This document shows positions 9,741 to 17,683 of a stretch of 64,000 nt of DNA, in pieces (the first letter of the stretch is position 1; each line of letters opens with the position of its first letter). A program made the position numbers and the translations under genes. The DNA is from Salinarchaeum sp. IM2453. Lineage in GTDB: Archaea; Halobacteriota; Halobacteria; Halobacteriales; Salinarchaeaceae. The notes beneath the pieces are model-generated. The model was not told the origin of the DNA, ran no database searches, and was given only the letters and a program-made list of their open reading frames with translations. The stretch covers positions 2,049,226-2,113,225 of the forward strand of contig NZ_CP081183.1 of the NCBI RefSeq assembly GCF_019693215.1, in the 5' to 3' direction.

Positions 9741-10486
9741 CTGATCAGTATAATCTTGACTCTGGACCAGACCCTGCGTCGTTCGCTGAATCAACCCCAG
9801 AGATCCATAACTCAGACAGTCCAGTCTATGTAATTGGAATTGGACCAGGACCAACAGATTTTCTAACAAAACGAGGTGAGAAATTGATTGCGTCTGCCGA
9901 TGTTGTTGTTGGATTTGATTCCGTTGTCGAGTATATTAAGCCGATAACAGATGCAGAATTCCTGACCTGTGGGTATCATGATGAACTACAGACTCTTGAT
10001 GAGTTTGCACAGCAGATTGCTAAAGGAAATCAGGGAGTAGCAGTGACAATGGGTGACCCGAATCACTCAGGATACCAGTTCGTTGGAAAAGTACAACAAG
10101 CAGTTGACGCTCCTGTCCAAATAATCCCTGGAATCTCGTCAATACAGATTGCTGCAAGTCGAGCACGAACACCACTTGAAAAAAGTAAATTTGTTACATT
10201 ACACAAAAGCGGTGGCATTGATGATGAATTGGAGCAGTTAGTAGAACACGTTGGAACCCGCCACCTGTTGATTTTACCCCGTCCATATGACTGGATGCCA
10301 GAGGATATTGCTGCGTATCTTTTAGAGCACGGAGCTTCGCCGTCACTGTCCGTATTTGTCTTTGAGCATCTCACACAGCAAGAAGAAAAGATAACAGACA
10401 CTACCCTGCAGGCACTACAAAGCACAAATACTGACGACTCAACCTATTCCGACCTTTCTGTTTTAGTCGTACGCAGTTCAAGTTGA
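9737..10486 (+). CDS. cbiE: Cobalt-precorrin-7 C5-methyltransferase CbiE
   Basis: 249 residues. After a 28-residue polar N-terminal extension come YVIGIGPGPTDFLTKRG and VAVTMGDPNHSGYQF, then IIPGISSIQIAASRARTPLEKSKFVTLHKSGG. These are CbiE-like tetrapyrrole methylase features, and the GDPNHSG wording separates it from the CbiH copies upstream. It methylates C-5 while CbiT handles C-15 and decarboxylation. No cbiT is fused or adjacent, so CbiT must be encoded outside this stretch, probably upstream of cbiG. This is the last gene of the cobN run; an element relic follows at 10512. Confidence 0.87.
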   Translation: MTDQYNLDSGPDPASFAESTPEIHNSDSPVYVIGIGPGPTDFLTKRGEKLIASADVVVGFDSVVEYIKPITDAEFLTCGYHDELQTLDEFAQQIAKGNQGVAVTMGDPNHSGYQFVGKVQQAVDAPVQIIPGISSIQIAASRARTPLEKSKFVTLHKSGGIDDELEQLVEHVGTRHLLILPRPYDWMPEDIAAYLLEHGASPSLSVFVFEHLTQQEEKITDTTLQALQSTNTDDSTYSDLSVLVVRSSS

Positions 10487-10863
10487 ATCCGTTCTGGCCT
10501 TAGATGAACTTTGTACAGGCGGTCGAGGCGACAGCTCCGGGGATTGACCCCGGAGAGGTTCACCAACAACCAGGGAGGTGGCTTCAAGGATTGGCCTCTG
10601 AGCGTGTTCAATTGGATGGATACGCTTCATTGATTACCGAAGTCAATGTACTCTGTCCAGATCAAATAATATTGAAGTATAACAAATGCAATTGTACTTC
10701 TATGCAAGAAATCCCAACTGTGTGTTGTTGTATACAGACGTCAAACTCTGGTGCTCAGGGTCAGGTAGTGAATACTGAACTTAGTTGCTCTTATCATATG
10801 TATATAGATAATAGACGGGAAACCTCAGAAACTTTGGTATAAAAAGATACTTCGACAGTCACT
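10487..10863. other. 377-bp intergenic region between cbiE and cobA with an element end and AT-rich promoter zone
   Basis: The first part holds an IS200/IS605-like right-end relic (10512-10563). The rest shows no convincing gene. An open frame over it on the plus strand has non-haloarchaeal composition, being Cys-rich and low in acidic residues, and no recognisable domain. TATA-like runs occur around 10797-10815 and at 10836-10846, the latter about 20 nt before the cobA ATG. This suggests cobA has its own promoter. Confidence 0.6.
10512..10563 (+). repeat. Solo transposon right end, type B (ends in TTCAC)
   Basis: The stretch carries TGTACAGGCGG, then CCGGGGATTGACCCCGG (a short palindromic stem), and ends GAGGTTCAC. 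The same pattern (ACAGGCGG, a TTGA-centred CCCGAGG stem, TTCAC end) recurs at 48575-48628 and, degenerate, at 14710-14742, 17328-17358 (minus) and 30722-30752. I read these as ends of an IS1341/IS605-type element left without the body. No transposase lies next to this copy. Confidence 0.6.
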
Positions 10864-11682
10864 ATGGCTAAACAACAAGCAAGCAAAGACGAGCAGAGTT
10901 CGAGTGCAACTGATCAGGAGCTCGGCCGCGTAGCGTTAGTCGGTGCTGGCCCAGGTACCCCAGAGTTACTTACTAGACGAGCGTGGAAGCGACTACAAAA
11001 TGCAGATGTCGTGCTCTATGACTCTCTTACAACTGATGCAATTATTGACTCTCTTCCGCAAGCAGTCGAAGCAATTGATGTTGGCAAGCGTTCCCCTAAC
11101 CGAAGGACTCAACATGAGATTAATAGATTAATGCGCGATCGAGCTCAAATGGGTGATAATGTTGTTCGACTTAAAGGAGGGGACCCTAATGTCTTTGGAC
11201 GAGGGGGAGAAGAAGCAGAATATTTAGCAGGTGCAGAGATTTCTTTTGAAGTTGTTCCAGGCATATCTAGTGTACTCGCTGTATCAAGTGTTAGTGGTAT
11301 TCCTCTTACTCATCGAGATTATGCATCCAGCCTGATGGTCATCACAGGACACCAAGATCCTACGAAAGATGAAAGTGCAATTGACTGGACAGCTGTTGCA
11401 AATACACTTACAGCAGGCGGAACAGTCGTCATCTTAATGGGTGTAAACACCTTGTCAGAGAACGTTGCTATGCTTAAAAAGGAGGGAGTTCCGACTGACA
11501 TGCCTGCCGCAATGGTAGAGAAAGCAACGTGGGAGACAGAACAGATCATCACTGGAACGCTTGATACAATTGTATCCCAGCGGGATGAGATGAACATTAC
11601 CCCACCTGCAGTCACAATCATCGGCGAAGTTGCCAAAGTTCGGGAAAATGTTATTCAATTTATGCAAGAGGGATTAGGTTAA
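10864..11682 (+). CDS. cobA: Uroporphyrinogen-III C-methyltransferase (SUMT)
   Basis: 272 residues. It shows ALVGAGPGTPELLTRRAW, ADVVLYDSL, RLKGGDPNVFGRGGEEAE and VVPGISSV...SGIPLTHRDYASSLMVITGH, the full SUMT signature set. It converts uroporphyrinogen III to precorrin-2, the shared precursor for B12, siroheme and, in archaea, heme. It has no fused HemD or CysG dehydrogenase domain. An acidic 20-residue N-terminal extension precedes the fold. The gene is separated from cbiE by 377 bp containing an element relic and seems independently transcribed, which would suit its role in more than one pathway. Confidence 0.95.
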   Translation: MAKQQASKDEQSSSATDQELGRVALVGAGPGTPELLTRRAWKRLQNADVVLYDSLTTDAIIDSLPQAVEAIDVGKRSPNRRTQHEINRLMRDRAQMGDNVVRLKGGDPNVFGRGGEEAEYLAGAEISFEVVPGISSVLAVSSVSGIPLTHRDYASSLMVITGHQDPTKDESAIDWTAVANTLTAGGTVVILMGVNTLSENVAMLKKEGVPTDMPAAMVEKATWETEQIITGTLDTIVSQRDEMNITPPAVTIIGEVAKVRENVIQFMQEGLG

Positions 11683-11789
11683 TCGATCTTTTACCAAGCA
11701 ACCTCTCAACATAGTGTATGGATTGACAGACCTCTTATAGAACGGTCCGACCAACAACCCATTGACCAACTGTGTATGGCCATTTGACT

Positions 11790-11948
11790 ATGTCGGTAAC
11801 GTGTACACTTTGTCGGCGTGTTATTCCAGACGAACAAATTCCATACTCACAGATTGTTCAAGAACACCTCCTCCGTCGTGAAGAACAAGACAGCCGTCCA
11901 ACAGTCATGCTCTCTCGTCCTCAAGGAGCCGCCAACGGCGGCGAGTAG
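11790..11948 (+). pseudogene. 5' fragment of a small CxxC zinc-ribbon gene, ending inside an element end
   Basis: A 52-codon frame starting MSVTCTLCRRVIPDEQIPY, with one CxxC pair and a basic/acidic helical stretch, ends PQGAANGGE. The last 9-10 codons lie in a repeat end (11921-11963) that also occurs inside another small gene near 39.7 kb. The native 3' end of the gene therefore appears to be missing or displaced. It may still be expressed as a short protein. I cannot name a function; CxxC mini-proteins are common in haloarchaea. Confidence 0.45.
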
Positions 11949-11963
11949 GCAGGGGTAGTTCAC
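11921..11963 (+). repeat. Element end, type C (GGAGCCGCCAACGGCGG stem, ends in TTCAC)
   Basis: This stretch contains TCAAGGAGCCGCCAACGG, GGCGAGTAGGCAGGGG and a terminal TTCAC. The inverted counterpart at 39727-39769 is nearly identical, including the AGTTCACTAT junction. The GCCGCCAACGGCGGC core is self-complementary and would form a hairpin. I read it as the right end of a mobile element, not a gene part. Confidence 0.6.
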
Positions 11964-12070
11964 TATTCGTCGGTGAACTTTCTTTGCACAGTGGTGCTGA
12001 CTTTTTTCAGGCAACGACTTCCAAGTAAGTCTTCGAACTGCTTTTGTCAACTAGTTTCGTTTGTTTTACT

Positions 12071-12457
12071 GTGTCGCCCCAAGCGACTGAAATTGAACTT
12101 CGTAAGCGGAAGACAATACAATTTAGGGATAAGAATATACAGGTACATCACTCCGAACATGATTCCGTGACAATTGAGACTCGAGCAATTCAACGCGTCT
12201 CAATGAAACTTGTTGACTGGAATCTGGTTAGTCTCAGTGCCCTTCTGCTTTTATTTGGGGGATATTTTGCCTACACGACGCACGTGCTTGGAGGGCTGTT
12301 GTTTATTGTACTTGGTTCTTGGAGCCTATATCGAACCTACCAGAACCGATATGCGGTATATATTTGGACTGATGGGAAAGCCGGACCAATTACAATATAC
12401 CCCGTTGCTCCCAAGCGTTGTCACTCGCTACTCACATCGCTTATTCAGCAAAAATAA
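12071..12457 (+). CDS. Small membrane protein with two hydrophobic segments, unknown function
   Basis: 128 residues from a GTG at 12071; the frame is also open to a TTG at 12044. The N-terminal soluble part (EIELRKRKTIQFRDKNIQ, then VTIETRAIQRVSM) looks beta-rich. It is followed by two adjacent hydrophobic spans (VSLSALLLLFGGYFAY and GGLLFIVLGSWSL) and a YAVYIWTDGKAGPITIYPV tail. The layout resembles small PH-like membrane proteins, but I do not recognise a family. It stands alone between an element relic and the NCS2 permease. The start is uncertain. Confidence 0.5.
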   Translation: MSPQATEIELRKRKTIQFRDKNIQVHHSEHDSVTIETRAIQRVSMKLVDWNLVSLSALLLLFGGYFAYTTHVLGGLLFIVLGSWSLYRTYQNRYAVYIWTDGKAGPITIYPVAPKRCHSLLTSLIQQK

Positions 12458-12674
12458 ATTCTTCTGACATAGGTGATAGTCATTCAGCTATTCGATAGGC
12501 TGGTAATATCACCACATCATATCTCTCAGATACTCAAATGATTCCATCACGAGACAATCTTAGAGTGATCAGATAAGCTCTATTTTTCTCTTGCAAAATT
12601 TTCGGAGAATATCCATTGATATAAACCGGCCTAGGTATCATATTCGTGTGGTCAATGATGACCGAGGGAATGGT

Positions 12675-14270
12675 ATGAGCGGTTCCGAAGATGTATCGAT
12701 TGACGGAAACGGGGATGACGCCAATCCAAGAACAGCGTCTCCGTCTGAGAATGATGCAATTGAATTTGGCATTGATGATAAGCCACCAATTGGTCAATCG
12801 GCACTGCTTGGTGTCCAGCATTATCTGACAATGATTGGGTCAACCATCGCAGTTCCGCTCGCGATGGTTGGAGCAATGGAGGGAGTTGGTGCCGATCCAG
12901 CAACCGCCCAACTTGTTGGTACCTTCTTCATTGTTGCCGGTGTGTCAACGGTTTTACAGACAACGATAGGGAACCGGTATCCGCTCGTTCAAGGAGCTAG
13001 CTTTGCGATCCTTGCACCTGCGCTTGCAATCATTGGAACACTCGGTGCAGCAGGGACAACGAACTTTGAGAGTATAATGGTAGAACTTCAGGGGGCAATG
13101 ATCGCTGCTGGTATCTTCCAGATTATTATCGGCTATTCTGGACTCTTTGGATATCTTAAGCGTTTCTTAAGTCCCGTTGTTGTTGCTCCTGTAATTGCAT
13201 TAATCGGACTCTCGTTATTCGATGTTGGACAGATTACAGCAGCTGACCAAAGTCTTTGGCTTATAGGTCTGACACTTGCTCTAATTGTTCTTTTTTCACA
13301 ATATCTTGGCGGATACAGTCGCATCCTGAATCTATATCCAGTATTACTTGGACTTCTCGGCGCATGGCTTGCTGCTGCTGTCCTTTCTACCACAGGGGTC
13401 GTGTCTGAAGATTCAACTGCGTTTGTCGAGGTCAGCGCCGCTACTGAACCGGCTCTCATCCAACCAATCGTTCCATTCCAGTGGGGAATGCCAGAATTCA
13501 CAACTGCGTTTGTTATTGGGATGACTGCTGGTGTTGTTGCTTCGATGATTGAGAGTTTTGGCGATTACTACGCTGTTGCCCGCATGTCTGGTGAGAATGC
13601 GCCAAGTAGCCAACGAATCAACCATGGCCTCGGCATGGAAGGTGTTGGTAACCTTTTTGCTGGTATCATGGGTACTGGGAACGGTGCAACTTCCTATTCT
13701 GAGAATATTGGAGCAATCGGGATTACCAACGTAGCCTCCCGTTATGTCGTTCAGATTGGTGGTATTATTATGATTATCGCTGGATATATCGGAATTGTTG
13801 GTGGCTTTGTGCAGACGATTCCTGACCCAATTGTTGGTGGCCTGTTCTTGGTAATGTTCGCTCAGATTATCGGCGTTGGACTATCCCAGCTCCAACACGT
13901 CGATTTGAATAAGAACCGAAACGCCTTCGTCGCTGGTTTAACACTCCTCTCTGGGCTTTCAGTACCAACATACGTTGGACAATTTGAGGCTGGTGATATC
14001 CAAGCTGGACTCGTTGATCTTTCTGTCCTTGGATCGCTGTTAGATGCACAACCTCTTGGAATTCAGATCGCAGAGGTGATAGCTCAAGTGCTGTTTGTTG
14101 TCGGTACAACCGGTATTGCGGTGGGACTGATTGTTGGTTTTATCCTTGATAACACAATTTCTGGCACTCGTGATGGCCGAGGCCTTTCTGCCTGGGAAGA
14201 ACTCACCGAAGACGATGACGACTTTGAGGCAGTCCATGAACGCTATCTGACTGGTAATCGCGATAAGTAG
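12675..14270 (+). CDS. NCS2-family xanthine/uracil permease
   Basis: 531 residues from the ATG at 12675, preceded by a GAGGGA ribosome-binding-like stretch. After an acidic cytoplasmic N-tail come 12 or more hydrophobic spans. Family signatures are LLGVQHYLTMIGSTIAVPLAM in the first span, ESFGDYYAVARMSG at about residues 295-308, and the NCS2 block GNGATSYSENIGAIGITNVASR. Members take up uracil, xanthine or urate with a cation. A longer frame back to a TTG at 12591 adds a basic segment not expected here. The substrate cannot be fixed from sequence. No nucleobase gene is adjacent, though nucleoside phosphorylase and PurC genes lie 11-16 kb away. Confidence 0.9.
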   Translation: MSGSEDVSIDGNGDDANPRTASPSENDAIEFGIDDKPPIGQSALLGVQHYLTMIGSTIAVPLAMVGAMEGVGADPATAQLVGTFFIVAGVSTVLQTTIGNRYPLVQGASFAILAPALAIIGTLGAAGTTNFESIMVELQGAMIAAGIFQIIIGYSGLFGYLKRFLSPVVVAPVIALIGLSLFDVGQITAADQSLWLIGLTLALIVLFSQYLGGYSRILNLYPVLLGLLGAWLAAAVLSTTGVVSEDSTAFVEVSAATEPALIQPIVPFQWGMPEFTTAFVIGMTAGVVASMIESFGDYYAVARMSGENAPSSQRINHGLGMEGVGNLFAGIMGTGNGATSYSENIGAIGITNVASRYVVQIGGIIMIIAGYIGIVGGFVQTIPDPIVGGLFLVMFAQIIGVGLSQLQHVDLNKNRNAFVAGLTLLSGLSVPTYVGQFEAGDIQAGLVDLSVLGSLLDAQPLGIQIAEVIAQVLFVVGTTGIAVGLIVGFILDNTISGTRDGRGLSAWEELTEDDDDFEAVHERYLTGNRDK

Positions 14271-14738
14271 CACTTCTATACCAGTTGAGAACCCGTTTAG
14301 CAATCTCATCTGGAGTCAACTGCCCCACGCCCGGTGGCACAGGGATTATTAGTGATCTTGGACTCTTACAGCGATGGCAAGGCGAACTCCCACCCGCTTT
14401 AGCCGTGAAGCCGACAACTGGGAATCTCTCCACGGACGTAACCACGGCTGGATATTCAACGTCAAAAATCAAAGTTATGCAAGTAAAATACCACGCATAA
14501 TTGCCGACATAAAACAACGGTACCTCCGAATCACCGAAGCAGAACCACGTTCCAACCGGCGGATAGGAGGAACGGCTTCAGTGTGGCCCTTGCCTCGCTG
14601 TCAGCGTAAACATTTTTGTTTCTACCGAAAATGAGAATGGATTGCTCAGTCAGCTACTAACTCGAAGATCACTTCAGCCGACAGATGTGATCGACAAAGA
14701 AATAGACAGAGTGCCTCGAGGCTTGATCCCAAGGTACT
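14271..14738. other. 468-bp gene-free stretch with element relics
   Basis: The stretch contains a left-end hairpin copy (14366-14435) similar to the one at 41027-41102. Then comes a GGATAGGAGGAACGGC segment at about 14560-14580 that matches GGATAGGAGTAACGGC near 41281, and finally a degenerate type-B end at 14710-14742. It looks like a decayed, internally deleted IS200/IS605-type element. No coding frame here is convincing. Confidence 0.6.
14366..14435 (+). repeat. Left-end hairpin of an IS608-like element
   Basis: It begins TTACAGCGATGGCAAGGCGA, has a CCCACCCGCTTTAGCCGTG stem-loop, then the tail CCGACAACTGGGAATCTC. The copy at 41027 has the same order and the same CAACTGGGAATCT tail. TTAC immediately before AGCG fits the classical IS608 target, where insertion occurs 3' of TTAC. 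No matching TCAA right end was found downstream. Confidence 0.6.
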
Positions 14739-14742
14739 TCAC
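14710..14742 (+). repeat. Degenerate solo element end, type B
   Basis: GTGCCTCGAGGCTTGATCCC, then AAGGTACTTCAC, resembles the end at 48598-48628 (GTGCCTTGGGGCTTGACCCC, then GAGGCGGTTCAC). Its last bases overlap the 3' end of the minus-strand gene at 14739. Confidence 0.5.
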
Positions 14743-14933
14743 ATTCGTGACGCTTCCTTGGCTTCTTCAGCGCGTTCAAGTGCAAACTCAAGTTGCTTTT
14801 TATGTAGATCTTGAAGGACCTCGGGATCGGCATCGGACAACTGTGTGGTGACAGAAATTCCGGGAAGTGAGGTTATCATCTGGTCTCCACTGCTTTCTGG
14901 TTCCACATCTTGTTGCGATTGATCTTCGGACAT
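14739..14933 (-). CDS. Small acidic protein, unknown function
   Basis: 64 residues from the ATG at 14933. The sequence starts MSEDQSQQDVEPESSGDQM, then ITSLPGISVTTQLSDADPEVLQDL, and ends in a charged helical tail (KKQLEFALERAEEAKEA). No Cys and no membrane span are seen. The composition is typical of haloarchaeal coding DNA, which supports a real gene. It is divergent from gcvPA, with a 133-bp shared upstream region. I do not recognise the family. Confidence 0.55.
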   Translation of the reverse strand: MSEDQSQQDVEPESSGDQMITSLPGISVTTQLSDADPEVLQDLHKKQLEFALERAEEAKEASRM

Positions 14934-15066
14934 ACTGCTATGTATGGTGTTGATGACTAAAAGATGCCGTACCGTGACAAACGAATATCCCAAGTGCTAC
15001 GGAATTTTATATACAATTTTGTCACATAGCACATAAGCTAAATCACTTCAGCACATTAGGTGGTCT

Positions 15067-16422
15067 ATGGTATCACATCACACTAGTGTCGGAACACCAT
15101 ATGCGCCACATGATGAGGAAGACAAAAAGGCGATGCTGGATGCAATTGGTGTGGCTGATGTTGAAGAGTTGTACTCTCTTCCATCTGAACTACAGTACGA
15201 TGGATCCTTCGGAATCGAACCTCGAAGTGAGCAGAGGACTATCCAAGAAGTTAGTTCTCTTCTTCAGCACAATGAAGATGTGATCGAGTTCCTTGGACGG
15301 GGACATTACACGCATTACGTTCCGTCATTGGTTGATCACCTCTCTGACCGATCTGAATTCCTGACAAGCTATACACAGTATCAACCTGAAGTCTCACAAG
15401 GATTCCTCCAAGCACTTTTTGAGTATCAATCTGTGTTTTCTGAGTTAACTGGCCTTCCAGTTGTTAATTGTTCACTTAATGATCCGGCCACTGCTCTAGG
15501 AGAAGCAGCTAGAATGGCTGCTCGCGTTCGTGCGGCGGATGGGGATACAATTTTGATCCCAGAAACATTGCCAGATCGACAGCATGAGGTGCTTCATACA
15601 TATGTTGATGCTACTGGAATTAGTATCCAATCCTATGCATACAATGATGGTGTCACCGATCCAGCGGCTATTGAAGAGCATGTTGATGAAGACATATTGA
15701 TGATATATACTCCGTCACCGACAATTCTTGGAACAATCGAGCCCAATCTCGAGCAAATCGGTAATCTTGCGTCGGATCATGATGCCCTCTTCTGTGTTGG
15801 GTCAGATCCAGTTGCTTTGTCGATACTTGAATCTCCGGAATCCGTTGGTGCAGATATTGCAATCGGCAACGCCGGTGTCTTAGGCATGCAAACGAGTTAT
15901 GGATTTGATGTAGGATTCTTTGCGACCAGAGATGATTTTATCCGGCAGTTACCAGGTCGGCTAGTTGGGGCAACAACAGATGCAGACAATAACCGTGCTT
16001 ACACTATGGTGCTACAAACGCGCCTTCAGCATATCCGCCGAGAGCGTGCTACATCAAATATTTGTACAAATGCTGCGTGGGCTGCACTTCGATCAGTGAT
16101 GCATGCAGCAATGCTCGGACCACAGGGCTTGGTTAATTTAGCTTCGACATGTATTGAAGCACCAAAACAACTTGCTGACGAGCTTGATTCTATCCAAGGT
16201 ATTGATGCCCCAGTACATGACCAACATCATTTTCGCGAATTTGTTTGTCGTACGGAGAAATCAGCAGCACATATTGCCGATCAGTTGCTGGATGAAGGAT
16301 GCGCAGTTCATGTCATCGATGATCATCAAATTCAGATTTGTGTTACGGATATGAACCGCGAGCACAGTGACAAGCTAGTTAGTGCAGTCAAACAGGCAGT
16401 ATATGGCCGGGCTGTTCAATAA
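15067..16422 (+). CDS. gcvPA: Glycine dehydrogenase (decarboxylating) subunit 1-like protein, solitary
   Basis: 451 residues with the GcvPA layout: GTPYAPHDEEDKKAMLDAIGV at the N-terminus, FLGRGHYTHYVPSLVDHLSDRSEFLTSYTQYQPEVSQG (about residues 75-112), then LQALFEYQSVFSELTGLPV. In typical GcvPA the next part reads NASMYDGATA; here it is NCSLNDPATALGEAARMA, a marked deviation. The PLP lysine of glycine decarboxylase lies in subunit 2 (GcvPB), so this protein cannot work alone. No gcvPB, gcvT or gcvH is within tens of kb here. It is probably a divergent paralogue or a subunit working with a remote partner. Confidence 0.8.
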   Translation: MVSHHTSVGTPYAPHDEEDKKAMLDAIGVADVEELYSLPSELQYDGSFGIEPRSEQRTIQEVSSLLQHNEDVIEFLGRGHYTHYVPSLVDHLSDRSEFLTSYTQYQPEVSQGFLQALFEYQSVFSELTGLPVVNCSLNDPATALGEAARMAARVRAADGDTILIPETLPDRQHEVLHTYVDATGISIQSYAYNDGVTDPAAIEEHVDEDILMIYTPSPTILGTIEPNLEQIGNLASDHDALFCVGSDPVALSILESPESVGADIAIGNAGVLGMQTSYGFDVGFFATRDDFIRQLPGRLVGATTDADNNRAYTMVLQTRLQHIRRERATSNICTNAAWAALRSVMHAAMLGPQGLVNLASTCIEAPKQLADELDSIQGIDAPVHDQHHFREFVCRTEKSAAHIADQLLDEGCAVHVIDDHQIQICVTDMNREHSDKLVSAVKQAVYGRAVQ

Positions 16423-16471
16423 CTAACTTCATATAGCTATAATAATATTGTAACTTTGCAAGATTAGTTCT

Positions 16472-17197
16472 TCATTTGGTACCTTGGTTTGGTCCATATA
16501 TTCGATTTTCAGAATAAATCTGTTCACCTGTTTCGGCTCGATGACGAAGTTTGTCTGCCCATCCATCATATAGTGGCGGAATCTTGGCAAGCTCACCAGC
16601 GAGTTTCTTGTCATCTGGCATCTGAAATCGGACATTTGTTGTCCGGTCAATTGTCCATTCAGGATGAGGACGTTCAACGAGTTGTAGCTGTTGTCCAGCC
16701 TGTACCTCTCCCGGGTCTAACACACGCATGTACCATCCAGTGTATCCTGTTTCTTCGAATTTTACTGCTAAGTCAGGACATTCCCACCGTCGAGCGAGCT
16801 TCCAACATGGTGATCGAGGTTGTGAAACCTGTATTGTCGCTGTTCCAACTTCATATATGTCCCCAATGCATGCTTCAGATTCCATTAGGCCTCTTGTCGT
16901 AAAGTTTTCTCCAAATGCCCCTAGGGTTAACTCGACCTCAAGCACTTCTCTCCAGTGACTGTAGTGTTCCTCAGGATAAACGCAGACGGCCTTTGCTGGT
17001 CCTCCGTGATTGTTTAAGTCCGCTTGTTGGTCGCCCTCAATCCCCGACTTATCAAGATAAACAGCCCGATCAATCGGAGTCTTGAACATCGCAGTTTCCC
17101 ATTGCCGGTTCATCGGGTTTTCAGCATCTGAATCACCTCTGACTTCAGGTGTACCAATTTGCAGTGATAGAATCGTTCCAGTTGGCACATATTGCAT
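16472..17197 (-). CDS. MOSC domain protein (YiiM-like)
   Basis: 241 residues from the ATG at 17197; an upstream TTG is possible but less likely. It reads GTILSLQIGTPEVRG, FKTPIDRAVYLDKSGIEGDQQADLNNHGGPAKAVCVYPEEHY and LGAFGENFTTRGL...CIGDIYEVGTATIQVSQPRSPCWKL. This is the standard MOSC core, with the conserved Cys in SPCWKLARR. A C-terminal three-helix region follows. MOSC proteins bind molybdenum cofactor or sulfur; the YiiM type reduces N-hydroxylated bases. It is convergent with gcvPA. I have no evidence for a dedicated partner here. Confidence 0.88.
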   Translation of the reverse strand: MQYVPTGTILSLQIGTPEVRGDSDAENPMNRQWETAMFKTPIDRAVYLDKSGIEGDQQADLNNHGGPAKAVCVYPEEHYSHWREVLEVELTLGAFGENFTTRGLMESEACIGDIYEVGTATIQVSQPRSPCWKLARRWECPDLAVKFEETGYTGWYMRVLDPGEVQAGQQLQLVERPHPEWTIDRTTNVRFQMPDDKKLAGELAKIPPLYDGWADKLRHRAETGEQIYSENRIYGPNQGTK

Positions 17198-17327
17198 ATC
17201 AAATTGAAATGACTTGTATGTACAGACATGAGCAGAAATTGACAAGCTCTATCAGAGTGATCATATGCTGAAATCAGTATCTCCTCTTATAGGATGAAGC
17301 CTCACCTCGAATGTTTCTCGGACAAAG

Positions 17328-17358
17328 TGAACTGCCTCGGCCTGCTCCGCCTGTAGAT
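17328..17358 (-). repeat. Short solo element end, type B
   Basis: On the minus strand this reads TCTACAGGCGGAGCAGGCCG then AGGCAGTTCAC. The first 20 bases are identical to the start of the end at 48575-48628, but the central TTGA stem is deleted. It sits in the region between the MOSC and glutaredoxin genes. Confidence 0.55.
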
Positions 17359-17434
17359 TCTATGTTATATCGAATAAATCTTGGTTGAAGACACTTTTAC
17401 CCAACTCCGGCCCTTTTCTCCGATGTGATCCCTG

Positions 17435-17683
17435 ATGTCATCACTGACTCTTTATCGATTGCAGGCATGTCCATTCTGTGAGCGTGTCGTCAAGGTACTG
17501 CAGAATCTGAATCTCTCATACCAATCTAGATTTGTTTTACCGATGCATTCGGATCGATCAGTAGTCAAACGCATCACCGGTGCTCGTACAGTTCCCGTAC
17601 TGATTGATGATCAGACTGGTGCTGTCGTAGCTGAAAGTGACACAATAGTCACATACTTACAGAAAACCTACGGTGATCGATAA
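17435..17683 (+). CDS. Glutaredoxin-like protein
   Basis: 82 residues. It has an N-terminal LTLYRLQACPFCERVV with the redox pair C12/C15 (CPFC), a TVPVLID segment with the cis-Pro of thioredoxin folds, and a GAVVAESDTIVTYLQKTYG C-terminus. It would reduce disulfides in the cytosol, using a low-molecular-weight thiol or a flavoprotein. Its stop overlaps the start of the redoxin-like gene (TAATG), so the two are probably produced together. A second glutaredoxin gene of the same type is at 38490. Confidence 0.9.
   Translation: MSSLTLYRLQACPFCERVVKVLQNLNLSYQSRFVLPMHSDRSVVKRITGARTVPVLIDDQTGAVVAESDTIVTYLQKTYGDR

Noticed and set aside
10504-10842. 112-codon plus-strand frame after cbiE
   Set aside because: It begins in an element end and is rich in Cys, Ser and Asn, unlike the acidic proteins around it. 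No domain; the TATA-like promoter zone of cobA lies inside it.
14203-14517. 104-codon minus-strand frame over the 14.3-kb relic
   Set aside because: It runs across the 3' end of the permease gene and across element repeats; the repeat-derived part recurs at 41 kb. Not a gene.
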